DNA of 64,000 bases from Paenibacillus woosongensis (GCF_009725165.1 NZ_WNZW01000007.1:124001-188000), one strand, 5' to 3'; positions 8,689 to 18,454 are shown, counted from the first letter of the stretch. Translations and numbers: made by a program. Notes: generated by a model not told the origin, from the sequence alone.

Positions 8689-9615
8689 TTATGGCTGGAA
8701 GCGCTGCGTATCCTTTTTAAGCTGGCTCCATGTATAGCGAAGCAGCCAGGCATCCCAATCCGTAATTGTCGTTGAGTTCCCCGCCCACATAATAGTCGGC
8801 AGCGGAAACCCTCCAGGCGGGCGATCCTGGGCTCCATAGAAATCAGGCAGTCCGAATCCATGGCCGATCTCATGCTCCATAATATGGACTTCATAGTTGT
8901 TCACCGTGCTTAAAATATACTCATCCGACATGCGCTGGCCCCAATCGCCTCCAGCACCACCGCCAAAATTGGCCGTCGCCCATAAATACATGTCAAACCG
9001 CTTGTCCAATCCTCCAGGATAGACATAGTTCCGATCGTTGAAATGCTCGAATCGGGACAGCGCGCTTGGAGCGACAGGCAGTGCCGATGGAATCCGCGGA
9101 TCGGTTCTGCTAAGCTCATCTACAATCGTTTGCGTGTACACGATTTCATTTGGCTGTTTGTTTAAAATTTGCGCGGGATTCGCAACGGCCCAGCCCACAA
9201 CTTTGACCGGGATATCCCCGTAAGGCCATCCGTCATATCCCTTGAGATGTTTGGTCCAGTTATTCAACTGGCGCCCCAGCATTCGCTCGATATCCTGACG
9301 CTGCTGCAGCGTCAGATTTTTGGGCGACTGCCAGCGGACCACATAATTGATCGTTCCCTTACCGGCAAAGATTTGGTCAAAAATGAGATTTTTGCGGCCT
9401 ACAGAATTCTCCTTCAGCATTCGGTTATTATAGACCAATTCAATAGAAGGCCTTAGTGCCTCTGGCATGTCGGTCAGCGAGGCAGCAATAGCCGCCTGGC
9501 TGACCGCATTTGCCTGGCGCTGAGGCGTCTTGGCCAGTGCAGCAGCTGTTCCAGTTAAAGAAACGGTTAATGCGGCAGACAGAAAACCTAACATCCATTT
9601 ACGCCGTATAGACAT
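8689..9615 (-). CDS. Secreted zinc metallopeptidase with metzincin-type active site
   Basis: 308 aa. An Arg/Lys-rich start, a hydrophobic core and an Ala-rich cleavage region (TGTAAALAKT) give a Sec signal peptide with no lipobox, so it is secreted. HEIGHGFGLPD at residues 248-258 is the HExxHxxGxxD zinc motif (ligands His248, His252 and Asp258 or a nearby residue; base Glu249). A downstream TIMWAG may supply a Met-turn. The region before it (PYGDIPVKVVGWAVAN) resembles secreted proteins annotated as putative metallopeptidases in actinomycetes and paenibacilli. GAAAGGAAG supports the start at MSIRRKW. The natural substrate is unknown. Confidence 0.8.
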   Translation of the reverse strand: MSIRRKWMLGFLSAALTVSLTGTAAALAKTPQRQANAVSQAAIAASLTDMPEALRPSIELVYNNRMLKENSVGRKNLIFDQIFAGKGTINYVVRWQSPKNLTLQQRQDIERMLGRQLNNWTKHLKGYDGWPYGDIPVKVVGWAVANPAQILNKQPNEIVYTQTIVDELSRTDPRIPSALPVAPSALSRFEHFNDRNYVYPGGLDKRFDMYLWATANFGGGAGGDWGQRMSDEYILSTVNNYEVHIMEHEIGHGFGLPDFYGAQDRPPGGFPLPTIMWAGNSTTITDWDAWLLRYTWSQLKKDTQRFQP

Positions 9616-9732
9616 ATAGACTCTTCCTTTCTTATATTTATTTTTCAAGAGATATATCAGCTATTAATTCTATATTTTACATATATAACAATATATTGGT
9701 AGGTACTAATTACCTTTTTATATAAACAAAAA

Positions 9733-9780
9733 AGCTCCCCACATGGTAGACAACTGAAAATCTATTCCATGTGGAGAGCT
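9733..9780 (-). terminator. Terminator of the efflux gene
   Basis: Arms AGCTCCCCACATGG and CCATGTGGAGAGCT (one mismatch). On the minus strand it is followed by TTTTTTGTTTATA. Confidence 0.85.
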
Positions 9781-9812
9781 ATATAGTTACTTCGGTGCAT
9801 GTACCTTGCCTA

Positions 9813-11033
9813 CTAGATCGTGGTTGAACGACGCTCGGGAGGCTGTACACTCATACGTTTGCCCGCTCTTAGCGATAGCCCAAAGCAAAGCAGCAGAACG
9901 ATGCATGCGAGAGTATACGGATAGTTGATATCTATATCGAACAAATATCCTGCGAGGATCGGCCCTGCAATATTGCCGAGACTCGTATATGCCGAATTAA
10001 GCCCTGCGACGTAGCCTTGCCGGTCCGCAGCCAGCTTCGACATTTGGGTGCCGATAGCTGGACGCAAAATATCAATCGCCAGAAAAACGATAAAGGTAAC
10101 GGCAAAAATCATCCAAAACTTGTGCACAAAAAGCGTCATAAGAATGAAAATACCCGCAAACAGAAGACATACCGAGATGACATTTTTCTCGCCAAACCGG
10201 TTCAAAATCCAACTGAAGGCCGTAGCTTGAACTACAGCGCCAGCGATGGAGCCGAATGTAATGATAAAGGCAATATCCCCGGGTTCGAACCCGAATTTAT
10301 GATCGACAAACAGTCCAAAGACCGTTTCGAAATTGGCCAGCCCAAAAGACATGACAAAAACGATGATCAAGCTTAAGAAAAAGGGCTCCCGGTAAGAATG
10401 AAGCAATTGAGTTAAAAAGCTGCTCTCTTTATCCGATGATGCAGGGGATTCGGAAGACGCCTTTTGCATAGTTAGAGACTCCCGAAGGACAAACATAGAA
10501 ATACAGCCTGCTATAAGCCCCGCAACTCCTGCGGCATAAAACGGGACGCGGATCCCGAACTCGGCGATATACCCTCCGATTCCAGGCCCGATAATAAATC
10601 CTGTCGTAATGGCCGCATTAATGTAGCCCATCCCTGCTGCACGCTCATCCTGTGTCGTAATGTCTGCGACGTAAGCCATCACGGCCGGCATAATCATCGC
10701 GGCGCTAATGCCGCCAAGCATCCTTGAAATATACAGCAGCACGGGAGCGCTCGCCAATCCGAACAGCGCCTCGGAAAAAGCAAATACGATCATGCCGATG
10801 ACAATCATCCGCTTTCTTCCGTAAGAGTCGGCCAAACGGCCTGCCAGAGGCGAAAATAGAAACTGTGTCAGTGAGAAGGTGGCCACCAGCAGGCCGACCG
10901 TACTTCCGCTAATCCCCAAACTATTCATAAATTTAGGCATGATCGGGATGATCAGCCCAATTCCCATAAAAACTAGAAAAATATTCAACATCAGGATCAG
11001 TACCGCACCCCGATTTTTCAACATTAACCCCAT
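9813..11033 (-). CDS. MFS drug:proton antiporter (12-helix, NorA/TetA-like)
   Basis: 406 aa with 12 predicted membrane helices and a central cytoplasmic loop near residues 190-210 (SSESPASSDKESS). Motif A appears as GRLADSYGRKRMI between helices 2 and 3, and the antiporter motif C region as GYINAAITTGFIIGPGIGG in helix 5, which marks drug:H+ antiporters. The start at MGLMLKNRG is backed by GGAGG eight bases upstream. It lies 95 bp downstream of a TetR gene on the same strand, with TetR-like boxes before both genes, so induction by its own substrate is likely. The drug spectrum cannot be read. Confidence 0.9.
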   Translation of the reverse strand: MGLMLKNRGAVLILMLNIFLVFMGIGLIIPIMPKFMNSLGISGSTVGLLVATFSLTQFLFSPLAGRLADSYGRKRMIVIGMIVFAFSEALFGLASAPVLLYISRMLGGISAAMIMPAVMAYVADITTQDERAAGMGYINAAITTGFIIGPGIGGYIAEFGIRVPFYAAGVAGLIAGCISMFVLRESLTMQKASSESPASSDKESSFLTQLLHSYREPFFLSLIIVFVMSFGLANFETVFGLFVDHKFGFEPGDIAFIITFGSIAGAVVQATAFSWILNRFGEKNVISVCLLFAGIFILMTLFVHKFWMIFAVTFIVFLAIDILRPAIGTQMSKLAADRQGYVAGLNSAYTSLGNIAGPILAGYLFDIDINYPYTLACIVLLLCFGLSLRAGKRMSVQPPERRSTTI

Positions 11034-11062
11034 ACAGAATTCCTCCAACGTTGTATGCAAAC

Positions 11063-11080
11063 ATACTGAATATTCATTCA
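11063..11080 (-). promoter_or_regulatory. Second, degenerate TetR-type box before the efflux gene
   Basis: ATACTGAA (11063-11070) matches the half-site of the palindrome at 11749-11772. It overlaps the small palindrome TGAATATTCA (11067-11076), followed by TTCA. Placed 30-47 bp before the efflux ATG, it may be a second operator. Inferred only. Confidence 0.45.
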
Positions 11081-11128
11081 AAATGATGAAAAAAGAAAAA
11101 CGTCTGTCGACGTAATTTTAAACCTGAA

Positions 11129-11728
11129 CTATTTAGAGGGCTTGGCGATTCCATGCAGAAACACATCCATAGCCAATTGGTAAGCCTCAAGCGTCTCCTG
11201 CCGGTCCATATTTCGCGCATGCTGGCTTAAGCCAAGCAGCAGACTGTCCAGAATGATGGCTAACCCCTCTACATTTGTATTTTTAAATTCGCCGTTATCG
11301 ATCCCTTTCTGCAGCAATTGCTGATTAAATATGAGATAGCCTTTGACAATTTCATTAATCCGCTCTTCCACGTCCGAAGCTTTCTCCGAATTGTTGTAAA
11401 ATTCATCAGCGGCCCTGGTCAGTGGATGGTTTAATTGATCGAGCGCTAAATGCTCAGCCATGCCGTGCAATTTATCGATCGTGGTTAGGTAGAGCGGCTC
11501 CTTCGCTAGCCATGTCTCCTCCCATTCGAGGTTCCATTCATCTATCAAATATAGAAACAAGCCTTCCTTGTTCTTGAAATGATAATAAATGTTGCCCGCA
11601 CTGCAGCCGGTAGCCTTCACAATATCTTCGATCGATGTAGCCTTGTACCCCTTCTGTACGAACAAAGCTCTAGCGGCATCGGCCATCTTCTTCTTGGTTT
11701 GCTCGCTTTGCCGCTTCTTTTTATTCAT
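11129..11728 (-). CDS. TetR-family transcriptional repressor
   Basis: 199 aa. The N-terminal TetR DNA-binding domain is clear (ARALFVQKGYKATSIEDIV, then the recognition helix GCSAGNIYYHFKNKEGL, residues about 14-60). The C-terminal half is a helical ligand-binding and dimer domain. A GGTGAT-like site precedes the ATG. It is the first gene of a two-gene unit with the efflux pump; a 24-bp palindrome lies 21 bp upstream, so it probably represses itself and the pump until a drug binds. Confidence 0.93.
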   Translation of the reverse strand: MNKKKRQSEQTKKKMADAARALFVQKGYKATSIEDIVKATGCSAGNIYYHFKNKEGLFLYLIDEWNLEWEETWLAKEPLYLTTIDKLHGMAEHLALDQLNHPLTRAADEFYNNSEKASDVEERINEIVKGYLIFNQQLLQKGIDNGEFKNTNVEGLAIILDSLLLGLSQHARNMDRQETLEAYQLAMDVFLHGIAKPSK

Positions 11729-11748
11729 TCCTGAATCACCGCTTTCAG

Positions 11749-11772
11749 AATACTGAACAATTATTCAGTATT
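11749..11772 (-). promoter_or_regulatory. Palindromic operator of the TetR repressor
   Basis: Perfect inverted repeat AATACTGAA - 6 nt - TTCAGTATT, 21 bp before the tetR-type start. Size and position fit TetR dimer binding over the promoter. Confidence 0.75.
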
Positions 11773-11865
11773 ATAATCGAATAAGGCCAGCTTAGGCAAC
11801 CCCTTTTTAAATCGTGCCGAGCACCAAATCATCCATGGGAAATGATGTCATAAAAATATAACAAA

Positions 11866-11907
11866 AAAAGGTACAGCCACCCAACCGCTTAAGGGACTGT
11901 ACCTTTT
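11866..11907 (-). terminator. Terminator of the SLH glucanase gene
   Basis: Perfect arms AAAAGGTACAG / CTGTACCTTTT. On the minus strand it continues into TTTTTTTGTTATAT. Confidence 0.88.
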
Positions 11908-11941
11908 CTATAATTGCTTTATATCGGCGTTCCTTGACAGT

Positions 11942-14900
11942 TTAGTCTACTTCAACCAGCACGATATTGTCTAAAATGACCTCCGTATTGGAACCCAAAC
12001 CCTCAAGCTCGCCCACATTCATATCGATTCTGGCATGATCCTCTGTCGTATCCTTCATTGTAAATGTAAATGTGTATCTTTGCATATCCGTGGTCAGTGA
12101 CAAATCCGTTCCGAAATAGCTGACATGCCATGGATCTTCGCTTAGCTTTTTTCCAAGACCGATATTTATTTTTCTCGGAACGCTCGCACGGGCATTCAAA
12201 GAAATCTGATAGGTTTTACCTTCTTCGAGCCGGATTCCCTCCTGGCTGATTTGCGGATTCCAATTTTGGCTTCCTGCCGAACCGATTTGAATCACCATCT
12301 CTCCGCCACTCTGGGTTAAGCTTCCGGAAGAATGCCCGTTCCACTCGTCTCCCCAATAGGCCGACCAATGATCCGTTCCTTCGCCGAACAGTCCGTTCTG
12401 AATCAGACTGCTGCTAAGCCGAATGTTATCCAGGAAAATAACCCCCGCCTTATCGTATACATTCCCTCCAATCGTTAGCTGGCCTAAATCAAATTCCAGC
12501 TTGGCATTGGTTTCCGTCGGATGGTTCATCACGAAGGAAAATTGCTGCTGCTGCTTCACCTGAGTTAGCCAAATCGTAGGCTTGTTGCCATCAAGGAAAT
12601 CCGTATACGCATAGTTATTGCTGGGATCCACAACGCCTACACCCAATTGAATTGGCCGATCTACCGTGGAATAGACATCAAAGGTTACCGAGTAGATTCT
12701 CCCCTGCTCCAACGTGAGGCCCTCTTGATAGACCTGCTGGTTCCAATTTTCGGGCATTATTTCAGGAAGTTGAATTTGCATGACACCATCTTTCGCGCTA
12801 ATAGAGAGCTTATCGGACTTGTTATCCGACTGATAGGTCTGCCACTCACTGGCATCGGCATCAAATGTCCCGTTGCGAATTAGATTTCCGGTAAAGCTCC
12901 GCTGGTTGACATCCGTCAGCGTAAAATAGTCAATATTCACATGAGGAGCATAGATTTGCAAGGTCTGGATTCCTTCATTCAGCTGAATGGTCTGCTCCAT
13001 CAGTTTGAAGATTCCCCAATCTCCCGTATTCGCTACGTTCCACGTATATTTGAAATCGGCATCCGTCTCCTGGATCTCGCCTACGGGCAATGTATGCGTA
13101 TATACGCTGCCCTGCTTGGCCAGCAAGGTCAATGATCCGCCGCCTTCATATCCCGACGCAACGTAGTAAGCAATCCTGTATTCGCCAGCCTTCTTGACAT
13201 CAATGATGTACTGCATCCAGTCGCCCGGGTCGATCCAGCCAACGCTTAATCCGTCTTCTCCCTTTTGCACGCCTTTCATATCAGAATAATTCTCCGCTTC
13301 AATCCGCTTCGAACCGTCGACCACCACAGGCGGACTCATTTCCTTCAAACTCACATTATCCAGCTCTAGGCGATGCGTCAGAGCACCCAACCCGAATTCA
13401 AGCTTGCTTGAACTGTGCACCGGACCCATTGTAAAAATCCATGAATAAGTTTGCGGTTCTGTTCCTATGGCAAACACTTGCTCTCCATAAAGATTTGGCT
13501 TATCTTCACTGCCTATCCGTGCCGAAATGGTTACGTTATTTTCCGCTCTAGCGCTAAATGACAGAATGTACATTTTTCCTTCTATGAGGTTTAGCCGATC
13601 CTGACTAAGAACAAGCTCATCAGGCTGTCCGGCAGTTCTTGGCTTCACGTACAACTTGCGGTCATTTATCGCGCTTCCGACATAATAATTCGCATCCGCG
13701 CTGCCCGGTCCATCGATCTTCCAAAAACCGAGGCGATCCTTGCCTTGATCAAAAGTGCCATTATAAATCAAGTTGCCGCTCGGTAAAGCACTACGAGGAA
13801 TATTCGGATCAGGATCAGCAATTTTAATTAGACGCACCTCATCAATCCATACCGGCAGCGTGCCTGCGTCTCCCATATTGAATTCTAGTCTGGCATTGGA
13901 GTCCGTATCCGAATTCATGGTAAAGGTATAGGTGTAGTTTTGCCGTTCCGCGGTAAGTGCAACCGTTTTGTCATCCATATATCGGGTGTAGCTCCGGTCA
14001 GGACCCGACAATGACGCTATCATCGTTCTGTCTCCAGACGACCAAGCATCAAAGGACAGCTGGTAGGTGGATCCTTTAATCAATGGCAAACCGGCTTGAA
14101 TCAGCTGGATGGCGTAATTGACGTCCCCTTCCTGATCTATGGTTGTTTTCACTGCTCCTTGATCCACCGCCACAGACCCTCTACCGCCGAACAGATCAGC
14201 AGGTGGGGCGAACGGTTGAAACACCCAATGGTTCAACTCATCTTCAAACGTTCCGTTCTCCACATAATTCCCATCTTCTCCTGGCTCTCTTATGACTACG
14301 TTCTTGGCTGCAGGCATAACTGGCTGGCGATAAGCCTGACCATCCCTTTCATAGACACGGACATAGTCTACGAGCATCTTTTGCGGAAATTCCGTAGTGG
14401 AGTCCGGATTCCCTGGCCAATCGCCGCCAACAGCCAGATTCAACTGCAGGAAAAAGTCCCTGTCAAAAGGTGCGGGATAGGTGTATTCTCCACCTTCCTC
14501 CTGATTTTGGCTGAACCAATTGTTCTGCTTGGAATACAACACCCCGTCCACGTAAAAACGGAACTCTCCGGGCTCCCATTCTACCGCAAAGGTATGAAAA
14601 TCGTCGGTAAACGTGGCACCTTCAGGCAGAGTGTAGCTGCCCTGCGATTGCTCATGAGGCAGTCCATAGTGAAGGGTGCCATATATTTTATTCGGTTCAT
14701 GGCCCAGAAGCTCCATGATATCGATTTCTCCGCTAGCCGGCCATCCGGAATACAAATTCTGATCCGTAGGCATCATCCAGATCGCCGGCCATATTCCCTT
14801 GCCTTGCGGCATTTGGGCACGAATCTCAAATTTGCCGTAAGTCCAATCTCCCTTGCCTTCGGTCGTCAGCTTCGCGGAAGTGTATGCATTGCCTTGATAA

Positions 14901-16624
14901 TCTTCCTTATGGGCTTCAATAACCAAATTCCCGTTCTCAATGCGAGCGTTCTTTGCGCGATCAGTATAGTTTTGAAGCTCATTATTCCCGTAACCGCCAC
15001 CGCCTCGAACATGGTTCCATTTGCTGGTGTCGACATCGGTTCCTTCGAATTCATCATTCCACACCATATTCCATGCTTCAGGCTTAATATTTGCTTCCGT
15101 CAAGACAATCTGCCGGAAACGGACAATCTTTCCGTTCTGATCAACTTCATAAACTCCAAGGTACTTGTTAATGCGTGAGTCAACACCGGAGATATCGGTT
15201 CCTGATTCATAGGGATCTATCAATAAACTGCTCTCATGCAATGATTCCCCGGCCTGCACAGAGGAAATCTCTTTGTTGGATACCAGGACAGCCAGTCGGT
15301 TCCCTGCAGAGACTGTGGCAGTTACCTTTGCTGTACCAGGTAAGCTTCCTTGGGCAATCACAGGTGACCAGGAGTCAGGCGGACGGGATCCCGGATCGCT
15401 GCCCTTGCCAGGGCTGCTATTCCCCGGAGATGGAGTCAACCCGCCAGTTTCTTTCCCCGTGTTCCCTGCCGGAACGCCCTTCTCGTCAGCAGGTATCAAC
15501 GCTTCCCTCTCAGACGGCCAACTGTACTCCTTCCCTTGCTCCAGCTGTTTGCCGTTTACCATTATTCCTGCCGCTTCAGATTTTACGCGGGAGATTTCAC
15601 CTTTTCCACTCACTACTGTTCCGCTAGAGCCTTTCTGAAGCATCAATTGCTGAATCGCAGCTCCTTCATCTACGTGAAGCACAGCCGGACTGCGCAATAT
15701 CAGCTGTTGAATTACGGATTCACCTTCCATAATTACGCGGATAGGATGATCCAGATTATACAGCACCACCTTTGCTAATCCCGTGTTTTTGATATGGATG
15801 CTGTTTTGCCCCCCGCCGTTTATGAAGGTTACGCCGGCGACTTTCGAATTTTCTATCGTAACATCCCCATTGCCGATCCCCTGGGTTAGATACAGATTTC
15901 CTGTAATCTCTTTGTTTCGGAGCATCACATCTTTCGAATTGACTACAGCATTTGCCAGGACCTCCTTCCGTTCATCGGTGACAGCCTTGTTGTACAGTGT
16001 CCCGGCAAGCCGATCCAGCATGACAATCGCCTCACCGCGGGTAACCCATCGATCGGGCCGGAAGGAACCGTCCGGATATCCTTGGATGGCCCCCGCCATA
16101 ACCAGTTCTTTTACAGCAGACAAGGAATAAGGGCGAATTTCTGATTTGTCCGAAAAAATTCCCGTCACATCCGTGCCCATTCCCCGTTCGATTTCAAAAA
16201 GCTGAAATGCTCTGGACATCATCACAGCTGCTTCAGTTCTCGTAATCGAGTTGTTAGGTTTAAACGTTCCGTCTTCGTACCCCTTAATAAATCCGGCATG
16301 AGCAGCTGCTTCCAGGGAAGAAGCATACCAAGCGTCCGCCGGCACATCCTTAAATGCAGGCTGGTCCGTTCCGCTAATACCGAACACCCGCTGCAGCAGC
16401 TTACTGAACTCAGCTCTGGACATAGGCTGATCCGGATGGAGCTTCCCATCGGGATACCCCGACAAAACTCCCACAGAGGTCCACTTCCCGAGCATAGATT
16501 CGGCCCAATGACCCTTTATGTCATTTTCCTTTGAATCCTCTTTCATCGGACTGGCATAACCCGCAGTCATGAAACTGCTGAACAACATACACAGGACTAG
16601 ACCTTGTGCAATGAACCGTTTCAC
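11942..16624 (-). CDS. SLH-anchored multidomain GH16 endo-beta-1,3-glucanase (laminarinase)
   Basis: 1,560 aa. Domain order: signal peptide (1-24); three SLH repeats (about 36-205, each with GYPDG or GYEDG and SRAE/TRTE/TRGE motifs) for binding secondary cell-wall polymer; a beta-rich spacer (about 225-375) and a Gly/Ser/Pro linker; GH16 catalytic domain (about 520-757); CBM4/9 (about 775-940); CBM4/9 (about 950-1095); CBM6 (about 1108-1245); and two more CBM4/9 (about 1248-1400 and 1408-1560). GEIDIMEL gives the laminarinase-type catalytic set Glu633, Asp635, Glu638; the extra Met between Asp and the second Glu separates it from lichenases. It should cut laminarin/curdlan-type glucan at the cell surface, close to the importer encoded nearby. 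It is transcribed divergently from 16802. Confidence 0.94.
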   Translation of the reverse strand: MKRFIAQGLVLCMLFSSFMTAGYASPMKEDSKENDIKGHWAESMLGKWTSVGVLSGYPDGKLHPDQPMSRAEFSKLLQRVFGISGTDQPAFKDVPADAWYASSLEAAAHAGFIKGYEDGTFKPNNSITRTEAAVMMSRAFQLFEIERGMGTDVTGIFSDKSEIRPYSLSAVKELVMAGAIQGYPDGSFRPDRWVTRGEAIVMLDRLAGTLYNKAVTDERKEVLANAVVNSKDVMLRNKEITGNLYLTQGIGNGDVTIENSKVAGVTFINGGGQNSIHIKNTGLAKVVLYNLDHPIRVIMEGESVIQQLILRSPAVLHVDEGAAIQQLMLQKGSSGTVVSGKGEISRVKSEAAGIMVNGKQLEQGKEYSWPSEREALIPADEKGVPAGNTGKETGGLTPSPGNSSPGKGSDPGSRPPDSWSPVIAQGSLPGTAKVTATVSAGNRLAVLVSNKEISSVQAGESLHESSLLIDPYESGTDISGVDSRINKYLGVYEVDQNGKIVRFRQIVLTEANIKPEAWNMVWNDEFEGTDVDTSKWNHVRGGGGYGNNELQNYTDRAKNARIENGNLVIEAHKEDYQGNAYTSAKLTTEGKGDWTYGKFEIRAQMPQGKGIWPAIWMMPTDQNLYSGWPASGEIDIMELLGHEPNKIYGTLHYGLPHEQSQGSYTLPEGATFTDDFHTFAVEWEPGEFRFYVDGVLYSKQNNWFSQNQEEGGEYTYPAPFDRDFFLQLNLAVGGDWPGNPDSTTEFPQKMLVDYVRVYERDGQAYRQPVMPAAKNVVIREPGEDGNYVENGTFEDELNHWVFQPFAPPADLFGGRGSVAVDQGAVKTTIDQEGDVNYAIQLIQAGLPLIKGSTYQLSFDAWSSGDRTMIASLSGPDRSYTRYMDDKTVALTAERQNYTYTFTMNSDTDSNARLEFNMGDAGTLPVWIDEVRLIKIADPDPNIPRSALPSGNLIYNGTFDQGKDRLGFWKIDGPGSADANYYVGSAINDRKLYVKPRTAGQPDELVLSQDRLNLIEGKMYILSFSARAENNVTISARIGSEDKPNLYGEQVFAIGTEPQTYSWIFTMGPVHSSSKLEFGLGALTHRLELDNVSLKEMSPPVVVDGSKRIEAENYSDMKGVQKGEDGLSVGWIDPGDWMQYIIDVKKAGEYRIAYYVASGYEGGGSLTLLAKQGSVYTHTLPVGEIQETDADFKYTWNVANTGDWGIFKLMEQTIQLNEGIQTLQIYAPHVNIDYFTLTDVNQRSFTGNLIRNGTFDADASEWQTYQSDNKSDKLSISAKDGVMQIQLPEIMPENWNQQVYQEGLTLEQGRIYSVTFDVYSTVDRPIQLGVGVVDPSNNYAYTDFLDGNKPTIWLTQVKQQQQFSFVMNHPTETNAKLEFDLGQLTIGGNVYDKAGVIFLDNIRLSSSLIQNGLFGEGTDHWSAYWGDEWNGHSSGSLTQSGGEMVIQIGSAGSQNWNPQISQEGIRLEEGKTYQISLNARASVPRKINIGLGKKLSEDPWHVSYFGTDLSLTTDMQRYTFTFTMKDTTEDHARIDMNVGELEGLGSNTEVILDNIVLVEVD

Positions 16625-16801
16625 CGTACACTCACTCTCCCTTATCGCAATGTAAGTACATTATAAAAGGGATGTTGCCACCGGCCATATAACTACTTCT
16701 TAGCTTTTCTAGCGATCCGTTAACTAGTTTGATCGGCAAGGCGGAACCAGCATTCAATGTCAATTCGTTCCATGATACAATGATTTTCGGAGGGATAAAA
16801 T

Positions 16802-18364
16802 ATGAAAAAAATATGGTTCGTACCAGTAATACTCCTCATTCTGATAGCGATGTACGAACTCTATCAACACGGCCAGTGGACGCAGTCCAACGCACCATCT
16901 GAGAGCCGAAACCAACCGGAAACATTGACAACCGTATTTAGTTTGCGGCCGTCCCTTAGCTTCAAGAATGGCGAAAACATTGAAGATAACATTCATACTC
17001 GATCGGTGCGCGAGAAATTAGGCATTGATCTTCAATATTTATGGACAACCCCAGACAGTACATTCTCAACCAAATTAAAGCTGCATCTGCTGAATAAACA
17101 AGAGATGCCCGATATTGTTCCGGTTAGAACCGATGTAGTTCATCAGATGATTGATTCCGGCCAATTTATGGCCGTAGATGATTTGTTCGAGCAATACGCG
17201 TCTCCCGTCTGGAAAAAGGCGATGAATGAGAACCCTTCCGTCTGGTATCCTTACGAACGGCAAGGAGAGCATTATGCCATCCCGATTCTGGATTATGACT
17301 ATAATTCCGATCCCATGATGTGGATTCGGGAGGATTGGCTTGAAAAGGTCGGATTGTCTCCTCCTACCACTCTGCCGGAGCTGGAAAAGGTGCTTGAGGC
17401 ATTTACTCACCAAGATCCCGACGGCAACGGGAAGGATGACACCTACGGCCTGGCCGTTAGTCTGGGCAACACCATCAGCACTTGGATGGCTGACATCAGC
17501 TGGGTATTCGGCATGTACGGCTGCCTGCCGGAACAATGGAATTTCTGCGAAGCTCAGAATCAGTTGGAGTTCGGGTCGATCCAAACTTCAGCCAAGCAAG
17601 GTTTGATCAAACTTAGAGAATGGAGAGAGGCGGGGTACTTTCCGAATGAAGCGTTATGGCAGGATGAAGAGTCGGCCGCCCGATTATTTTCCCAAGAAAA
17701 AGCAGGCATCGTTATCGGCCCCCATTGGATGCGGTTCTGGCCGCTTAACGTACTCACGGAAAAGAATCCCCAAGCTAAATTCATCGCCATTCCCCTGCCA
17801 AAAGGGCCTGACGGTAAATCGTATCATCGCGCTTCCCAACCTAGAAACGGAGCTGTACTCATCAACAAAAACATCAGGAATCCACAAGCCTTTTTCCGTT
17901 ATATGAACGACCTATACGAAACACAAGGATTAGGCGAAGGAGAATTCGCGTACGGTATGGCAAAAGACTATGACTATACGATGGTAAATGGCAAGTATTC
18001 CATGGATCGAAGCCTCATCCCCGGCGGTTATGTCGATGTCACGGCCTATACCCTTACCTATGACGGCGCACGAATTCCGTCCCATTGGACAAGAATGGTG
18101 TCCGACACCGAGAAACCCGTTCTCGCCCAATTATTTTCCAGCCGGTTACCCAATGAATATCAAGGCCCGCCGACACCAACCATGCTGGAGAAAGGCGACC
18201 AGCTTCAACAAACACAGCATGAGACGTTTTTACAAATCATTTACGGTAAAAAAAATATAGACTACTTCGATGATTTTGTGGCGAATTGGAAGGCAAACGG
18301 CGGAGAACAAATGACCAGAGAAGTGAACCAATGGTATCAGTCCATTCATGGAACAAGTAAATAA
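16802..18364 (+). CDS. Membrane-anchored extracellular solute-binding protein, orphan
   Basis: 520 aa, LplA-like family-1 binding protein. Residues 1-20 (MKKIWFVPVILLILIAMYEL) form one hydrophobic segment followed by YQHGQ. There is no lipobox cysteine and no clear signal-peptidase I site, so an uncleaved N-terminal anchor is likely. The body has DPDGNGKDDTYGL, a calcium-loop-like motif common in these proteins, and GIVIGPHWMRFWPL in the hinge. GGAGGG precedes the ATG. It is followed by the lipoprotein lichenase 90 bp downstream on the same strand and has no permease in its unit. It may serve the importer at 19269-22556 or act as a receptor for the kinase or chemoreceptor; neither is shown. 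Confidence 0.85.
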   Translation: MKKIWFVPVILLILIAMYELYQHGQWTQSNAPSESRNQPETLTTVFSLRPSLSFKNGENIEDNIHTRSVREKLGIDLQYLWTTPDSTFSTKLKLHLLNKQEMPDIVPVRTDVVHQMIDSGQFMAVDDLFEQYASPVWKKAMNENPSVWYPYERQGEHYAIPILDYDYNSDPMMWIREDWLEKVGLSPPTTLPELEKVLEAFTHQDPDGNGKDDTYGLAVSLGNTISTWMADISWVFGMYGCLPEQWNFCEAQNQLEFGSIQTSAKQGLIKLREWREAGYFPNEALWQDEESAARLFSQEKAGIVIGPHWMRFWPLNVLTEKNPQAKFIAIPLPKGPDGKSYHRASQPRNGAVLINKNIRNPQAFFRYMNDLYETQGLGEGEFAYGMAKDYDYTMVNGKYSMDRSLIPGGYVDVTAYTLTYDGARIPSHWTRMVSDTEKPVLAQLFSSRLPNEYQGPPTPTMLEKGDQLQQTQHETFLQIIYGKKNIDYFDDFVANWKANGGEQMTREVNQWYQSIHGTSK

Positions 18365-18454
18365 TACAATAGCTATGTTGAAAGATTGCTCTTTAATCCC
18401 CGTCGATTGTCCATCTAGAATGAAATAAGATTAAACGACAGGATGGATGATCAG

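Noticed and set aside
14096-15178. 360-codon plus-strand frame inside the laminarinase gene
   Set aside because: Antisense to a gene whose domains are unmistakable; its own product shows no known motif.
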